A stretch of 64,000 nt of DNA from Pyropia haitanensis (taxonomy: Eukaryota; Rhodophyta; Bangiophyceae; Bangiales; Bangiaceae): contig SDUX01000002.1 of assembly GCA_008729055.1 (NCBI GenBank), positions 7,497,340-7,561,339 on the forward strand. The letters run 5' to 3'. Each line of letters opens with the position of its first letter. The first letter of the stretch is position 1. Positions 54,001 through 64,000 of this stretch are shown here, one piece after another. A program made the position numbers and the translations under genes. The notes beneath the pieces are model-generated. The model was not told where the DNA came from. It saw only the letters and a program-made list of their open reading frames with translations, and did not search any database.

Positions 54001-54822
54001 ATTCACGCGGCCATTACGAACACGTAATGTATGACAAGCACGTCTAAATTTTGGCCCAAGCTGCCCCCACAGAGGGTGCCTCAGAGGACCGAATGAGACC
54101 CCCCCCTGATTCGGTGAAAAGACACGAACGAGACTCCCACCATTCGGGCAAAGGGCGACCGAATGAAACGGGGCCCCATTCGCTCGGGCCAACTTACTGA
54201 TGATGGTCGCGAATACGTACACGTGGCTCTCATATTTGCTGGATGGGGTTCGAACGCTCAGCAGTCAATACAAACGGCCGCATGACGCCCCAACGGCAGG
54301 CCATATATGACGAATCTGATTCATATATTTTTAGTAAGTACTCTGCATATTCGGATCGCAGGATGGGGTTGGTCTCTCCTGCGCCCCATTTTGTGTGAGA
54401 ATGGGGAGCGAGCGGGACCATCTCCATCCTGTTGGCGACCTGTGAAACGAAATCGGACCAATGGGGGGACTGAAACGTGGCTGTGGACGATCGCGGGCTC
54501 GCATCCCAGCTGCTTCTCTGATCCCGATTTGAAGCTACATTCGAGGAATGGGGTTGGGTCTTTGTTCTCCCACCGGCGTGAACCCATCCTTCCGCCTTTT
54601 TGGCTAGTCTGCGCCCCGTTCTATACAAGTCCTGCAAGACCGGTTGGGGCACGCCCCAACAGAAATGGGCATCCAACCAGAAGCGCGCACGTGTTCGCTG
54701 AAATGAATCATTTGACCGTTAGTCCCGACGTTGCTGGATGTGCTCTTACCTACATATTTTTTCCGCGTCACCCCCGCCTGTGCAGTGGGGTCTTGACCGT
54801 GTACCTGAGAATCGTGCGAATA

Positions 54823-55394
54823 GAGAGCTTCAGCAGGAAGGATCTGGTAAGAGATCTCGGTAATTTCTCGGTAGCGTGGCATCAGAATATTCTTACCACA
54901 ACTGAGGCTGCGGGACCTTCAGCAGGTACCAGATCTCGTTATGGAAAACTCCACGTTGCGTGGATGTAGTTGACACGAAACGTGGAGCGAACAGCACGTC
55001 CCTGCAGGAGGGGAGCCGCCCCAGATCGGTCGCCCGCCGAGGGATGCATTGCGTCGCCAAGAAGGACAGGTCCTGCAGCGGGAGACAGGCGTGGTGCGGA
55101 GGCGTTGGGCGAGCACACTGGCGGAGGAGGCAGCGTGGGGCGATTGTGTTTCGTCGGATCTCGCCATTTCGATCTACCACGCGTCGCTGGACTGGGCGCG
55201 ACGCAGCGCCGTTCGCAGCCGACAATTGCTGCTCAGCACAACACATGTCGTACTCCCCGTACCGAGATCCACTTCGTTATGCGGGGCCTCATAAGGGTTT
55301 TTTCCTTACCAGATCTCGGTAAGCGGAGACTACGTGGCAAACGTGTCAAGCATATAACGAGATCTTAACGAGATCTGTACCTGCTGAAGCTCTC
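54823..55394. mobile_element. MITE-like element with 15-base perfect terminal inverted repeats
   Basis: GAGAGCTTCAGCAGG at 54823-54837 is the exact reverse complement of 55380-55394. Just inside both ends are several AGATCTCG-type motifs; a partial direct copy of the terminus (CCTTCAGCAGGTACCAGATC) lies at ~54915, and further AGATCTCGGTAA/AACGAGATCT copies lie near the right end. Length 572 bases with no coding frame of interest. Subterminal repetition and short length fit a miniature inverted-repeat element. No clear target-site duplication was found, so the superfamily is unknown. Confidence 0.6.
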
Positions 55395-55789
55395 AAATCG
55401 GGTGTTTGGGGCCCGCATCGCAACTGCATGGTGGCCTCCACACGTTGCAACAACACTTTGTTCCCGCAAGAAGCATGGTCCGAGGCGTCCTGCGCGCACA
55501 ATCCGCGAGCGAGCTCGCCCGAGACGATGATCAGAACGACCATCAACAGACGAAGATAAAGAACATAAAGAAAAGGTCGGCCTCCCACTTGGCGGACATT
55601 TTTCTGTTCTGAGCGGCACTCAAAAAGTACGTTCAAGTGAGCAAGGAGACCGCAACTACTTCGCACTTTTTGCAGCACAACTACAGACAGCTTGTCTCTG
55701 CTCGCCCTTCCCGCGAAAGACTCGAGGCCCCCATGACGAGCACTTGCAGCGAGAATCGACGTTTCAGCCAACGAAGCGCAAAATCGATA
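55395..55789. other. Spacer between MITE-like element and tandem array
   Basis: About 400 bases of ordinary composition with no recognised gene. The last part begins to resemble the 689-base repeat unit weakly, so the left array boundary is gradual. Confidence 0.5.
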
Positions 55790-56690
55790 ACTTGGGTGAC
55801 GCGGCGCACTATCTGGCCACTATTAGACCTTGATCTGGTCATATTCTCATGAAAACTTTGTACAGGTTTGAAATCTTCTTGACCCCAAATATCCATTTCT
55901 GTCCCAGACTTGCCCACTTTGTGCCCACTTTTTGCCCACTTCTTTCCCACTTTCTACCCACTTTTGCCCACTTTTGCCCACTTTTGCCCACTTTTGCGTC
56001 TACAGCGATGCTGCACACGATCCGGCGGCCGAATTGGCGCGCATACTTCGTTCCAGCCATAGATCCGCCCGCTCCATGTCCGAGGTTCGACCCCCACGGT
56101 CGTGCATGGGGTGGTTGGCTGCTTCTCACCCACAATTGCCCACTGTTGCCCACTTTTGCCCACTTTCGCGTGTACAGCAATGCAGCACGCGCTCCGGCGG
56201 CCGAATTGGCTCGCATCCTTTATTCCAGCCATACATCCGCCCGCTCGACGTCCGAGGTTCCACCCGCACCGTCGTGCATGGGGTGGTTGGCCGACCCGTT
56301 CGTTGGCGCGTCCGTTGGATGCAACGAGTGTTTTGTGGAGCGCCGGTGTCCACGTGTCAATTTTGTGGAATGGTTTTTGCCACGTGGGGGTCCCGACAGC
56401 CAGGTGTGACGGTCGGCGACAAAAGTTCCGCCCTCACACCGTCCACGCCAGTGTGACGGGCGGAACGCGCAGTGGACAGTTTGGGTGGCGGGGCGCACTT
56501 TGTGGCCACTGTTGGACCACTTTCTGGCGACTTTCGTCTCAATTTTCTTTGCAGTTTTGGAAAGTTCTTGCCCCCAATTGCCCAATTGTGTCCCAATTTG
56601 GCCCCCTGTTTGCCCACTTTTTGCCCACTTCTTGCCCACTTCCTACCCACTTTTGCCCACTTTTGCCCACTTTTGCCCACTTTTGCGTCT

Positions 56691-57040
56691 ACAGCGATGC
56701 TGCACACGATCCGGCGGCCGAATTGGCGCGCATCCTTCATTCCAGCCATAGATCCGCCCGCTCCATGTCCGAGGTTCGACCCCCACGGTCGTGCATGGGG
56801 TGGTAGGCCGCTTCTCACCCACTTTTGCCCACTGTTGCCCACTTTTGCCCACTTTCGCGTGTACAGCAATGCAGCACGCGCTCCGGCGGCCGAATTGGCT
56901 CGCATCCTTTATTCCAGCCATACATCCGCCCGCTCGACGTCCGAGGTTCCACCCGCACCGTCGTGCATGGGGTGGTTGGCCGACCCGTTCGTTGGCGCGT
57001 CCGTTGGATGCAACGAGTGTTTTGTGGAGCGCCGGTGTCC
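56691..57040. repeat. Internal duplication within one 689-base unit (example)
   Basis: The segment starting ACAGCGATGC at 56691 recurs 172 bases later as ACAGCAATGC (56863), and both continue through CCGGCGGCCGAATTGG, CATTCCAGCCATA-type and TCGTGCATGGGGTGG blocks with roughly 15-20% differences. The same pair occurs in every unit, so the array has a two-level structure: an old short duplication, then amplification of the composite. Confidence 0.85.
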
Positions 57041-60000
57041 ACGTGTCAATTTTGTGGAATGGTTTTTGCCACGTGGGGGTCCCGACAGCCAGGTGTGACG
57101 GTCGGCGACAAAAGTTCCGCCCTCACACCGTCCACGCCAGTGTGACGGGCGGAACGCGCAGTGGACAGTTTGGGTGGCGGGGCGCACTTTGTGGCCACTG
57201 TTGGACCACTTTCTGGCGACTTTCGTCTCAATTTTCTTTGCAGTTTTGGAAAGTTCTTGCCCCCAATTGCCCAATTGTGTCCCAATTTGGCCCCCTGTTT
57301 GCCCACTTTTTGCCCACTTCTTGCCCACTTCCTACCCACTTTTGCCCACTTTTGCCCACTTTTGCCCACTTTTGCGTCTACAGCGATGCTGCACACGATC
57401 CGGCGGCCGAATTGGCGCGCATCCTTCATTCCAGCCATAGATCCGCCCGCTCCATGTCCGAGGTTCGACCCCCACGGTCGTGCATGGGGTGGTAGGCCGC
57501 TTCTCACCCACTTTTGCCCACTGTTGCCCACTTTTGCCCACTTTCGCGTGTACAGCAATGCAGCACGCGCTCCGGCGGCCGAATTGGCTTGCATGCTTTA
57601 TTCCAGCCATACATCCGCCCGCTCGACGTCCGAGGTTCCACCCGCACCGTCGTGCATGGGGTGGTTGGCCGACCCGTTCGTTGGCGCGTCCGTTGGATGC
57701 AACGAGTGTTTTGTGGAGCGCCGGTGTCCACGTGTCAATTTTGTGGAATGGTTTTTGCCACGTGGGGGTCCCGACAGCCAGGTGTGACGGTCGGCGACAA
57801 AAGTTCCGCCCTCACACCGTCCACGCCAGTGTGACGGGCGGAACGCGCAGTGGACAGTTTGGGTGGCGGGGCGCACTTTGTGGCCACTGTTGGACCACTT
57901 TCTGGCGACTTTCGTCTCAATTTTCTTTGCAGTTTTGGAAAGTTCTTGCCCCCAATTGCCCAATTGTGTCCCAATTTGGCCCCCTGTTTGCCCACTTTTT
58001 GCCCACTTCTTGCCCACTTCCTACCCACTTTTGCCCACTTTTGCCCACTTTTGCCCACTTTTGCGTCTACAGCGATGCTGCACACGATCCGGCGGCCGAA
58101 TTGGCGCGCATCCTTCATTCCAGCCATAGATCCGCCCGCTCCATGTCCGAGGTTCGACCCCCACGGTCGTGCATGGGGTGGTAGGCCGCTTCTCACCCAC
58201 TTTTGCCCACTGTTGCCCACTTTTGCCCACTTTCGCGTGTACAGCAATGCAGCACGCGCTCCGGCGGCCGAATTGGCTCACATCCTTTATTCCAGCCATA
58301 CATCCGCCCGCTCGACGTCCGAGGTTCCACCCGCACCGTCGTGCATGGGGTGGTTGGCCGACCCGTTCGTTGGCGCGTCCGTTGGATGCAACGAGTGTTT
58401 TGTGGAGCGCCGGTGTCCACGTGTCAATTTTGTGGAATGGTTTTTGCCACGTGGGGGTCCCGACAGCCAGGTGTGACGGTCGGCGACAAAAGTTCCGCCC
58501 TCACACCGTCCACGCCAGTGTGACGGGCGGAACGCGCAGTGGACAGTTTGGGTGGCGGGGCGCACTTTGTGGCCACTGTTGGACCACTTTCTGGCGACTT
58601 TCGTCTCAATTTTCTTTGCAGTTTTGGAAAGTTCTTGCCCCCAATTGCCCAATTGTGTCCCAATTTGGCCCCCTGTTTGCCCACTTTTTGCCCACTTCTT
58701 GCCCACTTCCTACCCACTTTTGCCCACTTTTGCCCACTTTTGCCCACTTTTGCGTCTACAGCGATGCTGCACACGATCCGGCGGCCGAATTGGCGCGCAT
58801 CCTTCATTCCAGCCATAGATCCGCCCGCTCCATGTCCGAGGTTCGACCCCCACGGTCGTGCATGGGGTGGTAGGCCGCTTCTCACCCACTTTTGCCCACT
58901 GTTGCCCACTTTTGCCCACTTTCGCGTGTACAGCAATGCAGCACGCGCTCCGGCGGCCGAATTGGCTCACATCCTTTATTCCAGCCATACATCCGCCCGC
59001 TCGACGTCCGAGGTTCCACCCGCACCGTCGTGCATGGGGTGGTTGGCCGACCCGTTCGTTGGCGCGTCCGTTGGATGCAACGAGTGTTTTGTGGAGCGCC
59101 GGTGTCCACGTGTCAATTTTGTGGAATGGTTTTTGCCACGTGGGGGTCCCGACAGCCAGGTGTGACGGTCGGCGACAAAAGTTCCGCCCTCACACCGTCC
59201 ACGCCAGTGTGACGGGCGGAACGCGCAGTGGACAGTTTGGGTGGCGGGGCGCACTTTGTGGCCACTGTTGGACCACTTTCTGGCGACTTTCGTCTCAATT
59301 TTCTTTGCAGTTTTGGAAAGTTCTTGCCCCCAATTGCCCAATTGTGTCCCAATTTGGCCCCCTGTTTGCCCACTTTTTGCCCACTTCTTGCCCACTTCCT
59401 ACCCACTTTTGCCCACTTTTGCCCACTTTTGCCCACTTTTGCGTCTACAGCGATGCTGCACACGATCCGGCGGCCGAATTGGCGCGCATCCTTCATTCCA
59501 GCCATAGATCCGCCCGCTCCATGTCCGAGGTTCGACCCCCACGGTCGTGCATGGGGTGGTAGGCCGCTTCTCACCCACTTTTGCCCACTGTTGCCCACTT
59601 TTGCCCACTTTCGCGTGTACAGCAATGCAGCACGCGCTCCGGCGGCCGAATTGGCTCACATCCTTTATTCCAGCCATACATCCGCCCGCTCGACGTCCGA
59701 GGTTCCACCCGCACCGTCGTGCATGGGGTGGTTGGCCGACCCGTTCGTTGGCGCGTCCGTTGGATGCAACGAGTGTTTTGTGGAGCGCCGGTGTCCACGT
59801 GTCAATTTTGTGGAATGGTTTTTGCCACGTGGGGGTCCCGACAGCCAGGTGTGACGGTCGGCGACAAAAGTTCCGCCCTCACACCGTCCACGCCAGTGTG
59901 ACGGGCGGAACGCGCAGTGGACAGTTTGGGTGGCGGGGCGCACTTTGTGGCCACTGTTGGACCACTTTCTGGCGACTTTCGTCTCAATTTTCTTTGCAGT

Positions 60001-63000
60001 TTTGGAAAGTTCTTGCCCCCAATTGCCCAATTGTGTCCCAATTTGGCCCCCTGTTTGCCCACTTTTTGCCCACTTCTTGCCCACTTCCTACCCACTTTTG
60101 CCCACTTTTGCCCACTTTTGCCCACTTTTGCGTCTACAGCGATGCTGCACACGATCCGGCGGCCGAATTGGCGCGCATCCTTCATTCCAGCCATAGATCC
60201 GCCCGCTCCATGTCCGAGGTTCGACCCCCACGGTCGTGCATGGGGTGGTAGGCCGCTTCTCACCCACTTTTGCCCACTGTTGCCCACTTTTGCCCACTTT
60301 CGCGTGTACAGCAATGCAGCACGCGCTCCGGCGGCCGAATTGGCTCACATCCTTTATTCCAGCCATACATCCGCCCGCTCGACGTCCGAGGTTCCACCCG
60401 CACCGTCGTGCATGGGGTGGTTGGCCGACCCGTTCGTTGGCGCGTCCGTTGGATGCAACGAGTGTTTTGTGGAGCGCCGGTGTCCACGTGTCAATTTTGT
60501 GGAATGGTTTTTGCCACGTGGGGGTCCCGACAGCCAGGTGTGACGGTCGGCGACAAAAGTTCCGCCCTCACACCGTCCACGCCAGTGTGACGGGCGGAAC
60601 GCGCAGTGGACAGTTTGGGTGGCGGGGCGCACTTTGTGGCCACTGTTGGACCACTTTCTGGCGACTTTCGTCTCAATTTTCTTTGCAGTTTTGGAAAGTT
60701 CTTGCCCCCAATTGCCCAATTGTGTCCCAATTTGGCCCCCTGTTTGCCCACTTTTTGCCCACTTCTTGCCCACTTCCTACCCACTTTTGCCCACTTTTGC
60801 CCACTTTTGCCCACTTTTGCGTCTACAGCGATGCTGCACACGATCCGGCGGCCGAATTGGCGCGCATCCTTCATTCCAGCCATAGATCCGCCCGCTCCAT
60901 GTCCGAGGTTCGACCCCCACGGTCGTGCATGGGGTGGTAGGCCGCTTCTCACCCACTTTTGCCCACTGTTGCCCACTTTTGCCCACTTTCGCGTGTACAG
61001 CAATGCAGCACGCGCTCCGGCGGCCGAATTGGCTCACATCCTTTATTCCAGCCATACATCCGCCCGCTCGACGTCCGAGGTTCCACCCGCACCGTCGTGC
61101 ATGGGGTGGTTGGCCGACCCGTTCGTTGGCGCGTCCGTTGGATGCAACGAGTGTTTTGTGGAGCGCCGGTGTCCACGTGTCAATTTTGTGGAATGGTTTT
61201 TGCCACGTGGGGGTCCCGACAGCCAGGTGTGACGGTCGGCGACAAAAGTTCCGCCCTCACACCGTCCACGCCAGTGTGACGGGCGGAACGCGCAGTGGAC
61301 AGTTTGGGTGGCGGGGCGCACTTTGTGGCCACTGTTGGACCACTTTCTGGCGACTTTCACGTCAATTTTCTTTGCAGTTTTGGAAAGTTCTTGCCCCCAA
61401 TTGCCCAATTGTGTCCCAATTTGGCCCCCTGTTTGCCCACTTTTTGCCCACTTCTTGCCCACTTCCTACCCACTTTTGCCCACTTTTGCCCACTTTTGCC
61501 CACTTTTGCGTCTACAGCGATGCTGCACACGATCCGGCGGCCGAATTGGCGCGCATCCTTCATTCCAGCCATAGATCCGCCCGCTCCATGTCCGAGGTTC
61601 GACCCCCACGGTCGTGCATGGGGTGGTAGGCCGCTTCTCACCCACTTTTGCCCACTGTTGCCCACTTTTGCCCACTTTCGCGTGTACAGCAATGCAGCAC
61701 GCGCTCCGGCGGCCGAATTGGCTCACATCCTTTATTCCAGCCATACATCCGCCCGCTCGACGTCCGAGGTTCCACCCGCACCGTCGTGCATGGGGTGGTT
61801 GGCCGACCCGTTCGTTGGCGCGTCCGTTGGATGCAACGAGTGTTTTGTGGAGCGCCGGTGTCCACGTGTCAATTTTGTGGAATGGTTTTTGCCACGTGGG
61901 GGTCCCGACAGCCAGGTGTGACGGTCGGCGACAAAAGTTCCGCCCTCACACCGTCCACGCCAGTGTGACGGGCGGAACGCGCAGTGGACAGTTTGGGTGG
62001 CGGGGCGCACTTTGTGGCCACTGTTGGACCACTTTCTGGCGACTTTCACGTCAATTTTCTTTGCAGTTTTGGAAAGTTCTTGCCCCCAATTGCCCAATTG
62101 TGTCCCAATTTGGCCCCCTGTTTGCCCACTTTTTGCCCACTTCTTGCCCACTTCCTACCCACTTTTGCCCACTTTTGCCCACTTTTGCCCACTTTTGCGT
62201 CTACAGCGATGCTGCACACGATCCGGCGGCCGAATTGGCGCGCATCCTTCATTCCAGCCATAGATCCGCCCGCTCCATGTCCGAGGTTCGACCCCCACGG
62301 TCGTGCATGGGGTGGTAGGCCGCTTCTCACCCACTTTTGCCCACTGTTGCCCACTTTTGCCCACTTTCGCGTGTACAGCAATGCAGCACGCGCTCCGGCG
62401 GCCGAATTGGCTCACATCCTTTATTCCAGCCATACATCCGCCCGCTCGACGTCCGAGGTTCCACCCGCACCGTCGTGCATGGGGTGGTTGGCCGACCCGT
62501 TCGTTGGCGCGTCCGTTGGATGCAACGAGTGTTTTGTGGAGCGCCGGTGTCCACGTGTCAATTTTGTGGAATGGTTTTTGCCACGTGGGGGTCCCGACAG
62601 CCAGGTGTGACGGTCGGCGACAAAAGTTCCGCCCTCACACCGTCCACGCCAGTGTGACGGGCGGAACGCGCAGTGGACAGTTTGGGTGGCGGGGCGCACT
62701 TTGTGGCCACTGTTGGACCACTTTCTGGCGACTTTCACGTCAATTTTCTTTGCAGTTTTGGAAAGTTCTTGCCCCCAATTGCCCAATTGTGTCCCAATTT
62801 GGCCCCCTGTTTGCCCACTTTTTGCCCACTTCTTGCCCACTTCCTACCCACTTTTGCCCACTTTTGCCCACTTTTGCCCACTTTTGCGTCTACAGCGATG
62901 CTGCACACGATCCGGCGGCCGAATTGGCGCGCATCCTTCATTCCAGCCATAGATCCGCCCGCTCCATGTCCGAGGTTCGACCCCCACGGTCGTGCATGGG

Positions 63001-63069
63001 GTGGTAGGCCGCTTCTCACCCACTTTTGCCCACTGTTGCCCACTTTTGCCCACTTTCGCGTGTACAGCA

Positions 63070-64000
63070 ATGCAGCACGCCGCTCCGGCGGCCGAATTGG
63101 CTCACATCCTTTATTCCAGCCATACATCCGCCCGCTCGACGTCCGAGGTTCCACCCGCACCGTCGTGCATGGGGTGGTTGGCCGACCGTTCGTTGGCGCG
63201 TCCGTTGGATGCAACGAGTGTTTTGTGGAGCGCCGGTTTCCACGTGTTCAATTTTGTGGAATGGTTTTCTGCGGCCACGTGTGGGGTCCCGACAGCCAGT
63301 TGTGACGGTCGCGACAAAAAGTTCCGCCCTCACACCGTCCACGCCAGTGTGACGGGCGGAACGCGCGCAGTGGACAGTTTGGGTGGCGGGGCGCACTTTG
63401 TGTGCCACTTTGGACGACTTTCTGGCGACTTTCGCCTCAATTTTCTTTTGCAGTTTTGGAAACTTCTTGCCCCAATTGCCCAATTGTGCTTCCCAATTTG
63501 GCCCCCCTGTTGCCCACTTTTTGCCCACTTCTTGCCCACCTCCTACCCACTTTTGCCCACTTTGCCCACTCTTTGCCCACTTTTCGCTACAGCGATGCTG
63601 CACACCATCCGGCGCCGAATTGGCGCGCATACTTCATTCAGCCATAGATCCGCCCGCTCCATGTCCGCGATGGGTCTTACGATACCCCCCAGACGGTCGT
63701 GACATGACGCAGACGTGCAAAGCTTGACCGCGATACCCTCACACACCCACTCTGACGCGCCCACACCTACAGCATTGACCCACTCTTTTCGCCCCACTTT
63801 CGCAGTGTACGAGCAAACATGCCAGCACGCGCTCCCGGCGGCCGAATTGCGCATCGCCCATTTCTTTATCCAGGCCATACATCCGCCCGCCTCAGACGTC
63901 GACGAAGGTTCCCACCCGCCACCGGTCGTGCCATTGGGGTGGTGGCCCGACCGTTCGTTGGCGCGCCGTCTCGCGATCTGTTGCATACTAGAGCAAGCGT
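63070..64000. other. Degraded end of the array with many single-base indels
   Basis: Compared with the ten preceding units, the sequence after ~63070 has frequent one-base insertions and deletions (for example GCACGCCGCTCC for GCACGCGCTCC, GGCCGACCGTTC for GGCCGACCCGTTC) and becomes worse toward 64000. The pattern looks like uncorrected long-read sequence at a contig end rather than biological divergence. Confidence 0.6.

Larger units (their letters stand above)
51958..54745. mobile_element. Candidate PIF/Harbinger-type DNA element (TTA target duplication)
   Basis: GAGCACATCCAACAATGCC at 51958 is matched by the reverse complement of the sequence ending at 54745 (GAGCACATCCAGCAACGTC): the first 11 bases are identical, then 3 mismatches in the next 8. 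Outside both ends lies the same triplet, TTA (51955-51957 and 54746-54748), as expected for the 3-base TTA/TAA duplication of PIF/Harbinger elements. The interior (2.8 kb) holds a 32-base tandem repeat near the left end and a hypothetical gene, but no DDE transposase was recognised. It could be a non-autonomous element or one that captured host sequence. Confidence 0.45.
55790..64000. repeat. Tandem array of a 689-base unit (macrosatellite/satellite DNA)
   Basis: Between 56102 and 62992 the same landmark recurs at exactly 689-base spacing eleven times, so ten consecutive units have identical length and almost identical sequence. A diverged partial copy precedes (55790-56100: the GGCGCACTxTxTGGCCACT segment is recognisable), and a heavily degraded one follows to the window end. 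Each unit contains a run of a 10-base TTTTGCCCAC motif and two diverged copies of a ~130-base segment. Open frames of 139-234 codons recur in every unit on both strands, but the unit length is not a multiple of three and the frames overlap head to tail, so they are not called as genes. It could be subtelomeric or pericentromeric. Confidence 0.95.

Noticed and set aside
54240..54265. GGGGTTCGAACGCTC considered as a tRNA T-arm
   Set aside because: T-stem has a mismatch and no acceptor stem or D-arm upstream.
56102..62992. Repeated 234-, 208- and 170-codon open frames in the tandem array as a gene family
   Set aside because: They occur on both strands of the same DNA, overlap the next unit, have no domain, and the unit length breaks the frame each time. 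Repetition alone explains their conservation.
55790..63070. CRISPR array
   Set aside because: Direct repeats of 689 bases without spacers in a eukaryotic setting; not a CRISPR structure.

Overview
This window looks like nuclear DNA from a photosynthetic eukaryote, most likely a red alga of the Porphyra/Pyropia kind. The GC content is very high, with long CGG, poly-G and poly-C runs. Genes are compact, and most have zero to two short introns (about 200-330 bases, one of 613). The set includes a plastid-type glycerol-3-phosphate acyltransferase and an isopropylmalate dehydrogenase with a leader. Three predicted plastid leaders carry a phenylalanine near the N-terminus, which is typical of red algal and glaucophyte transit peptides. 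The species assignment is an inference; no rRNA, tRNA or organelle gene was found to confirm it.

Layout. 1-3.3 kb: no recognisable gene. 3.3-7.6 kb: a low-complexity bZIP gene (+). 9.5-13.1 kb: plastid GPAT (-) and an unusual isopropylmalate dehydrogenase (-). 13.7-17.6 kb: an Ala/Arg-rich unknown (+) facing a HAUS6-like augmin subunit (-). 17.6-22.3 kb: gene-poor. 22.3-28.2 kb: a protein with a C-terminal bZIP-like basic region (+) and a plastid-type multi-pass membrane protein (+). 28.7-46.9 kb is the housekeeping core: a LEA-like peptide (-), an HNH endonuclease-family protein (-), PP1 inhibitor-3 (+), coatomer delta (-), a TLC-domain protein (+), an NDUFAF3-like protein (+), V-ATPase c'' (-), a short cyclase-associated protein (+) and a MoeA/CNX1E-type molybdenum insertase (+). 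46.9-49.0 kb: a second bZIP gene (-), paralogous to the first. 52-55.4 kb: two candidate DNA-transposon-type elements, one around a hypothetical gene. 55.8 kb to the end: a tandem array of a 689-base unit, with sequence quality collapsing over the last ~900 bases.

The genes do not form a pathway. They serve separate housekeeping roles (lipid and leucine synthesis, COPI traffic, vacuolar acidification, actin, Moco, complex I assembly, PP1 control). Three genes carry bZIP or bZIP-like basic regions. Several pairs are divergent and probably share promoters (coatomer delta/TLC protein; V-ATPase c''/CAP).

A caution for all gene models: in the low-complexity genes the reading frame changes at or next to G or C homopolymers. 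Those spans are given as whole loci, not exact CDSs. The spliced genes were joined by eye from reading frame, GT..AG sites and family conservation.
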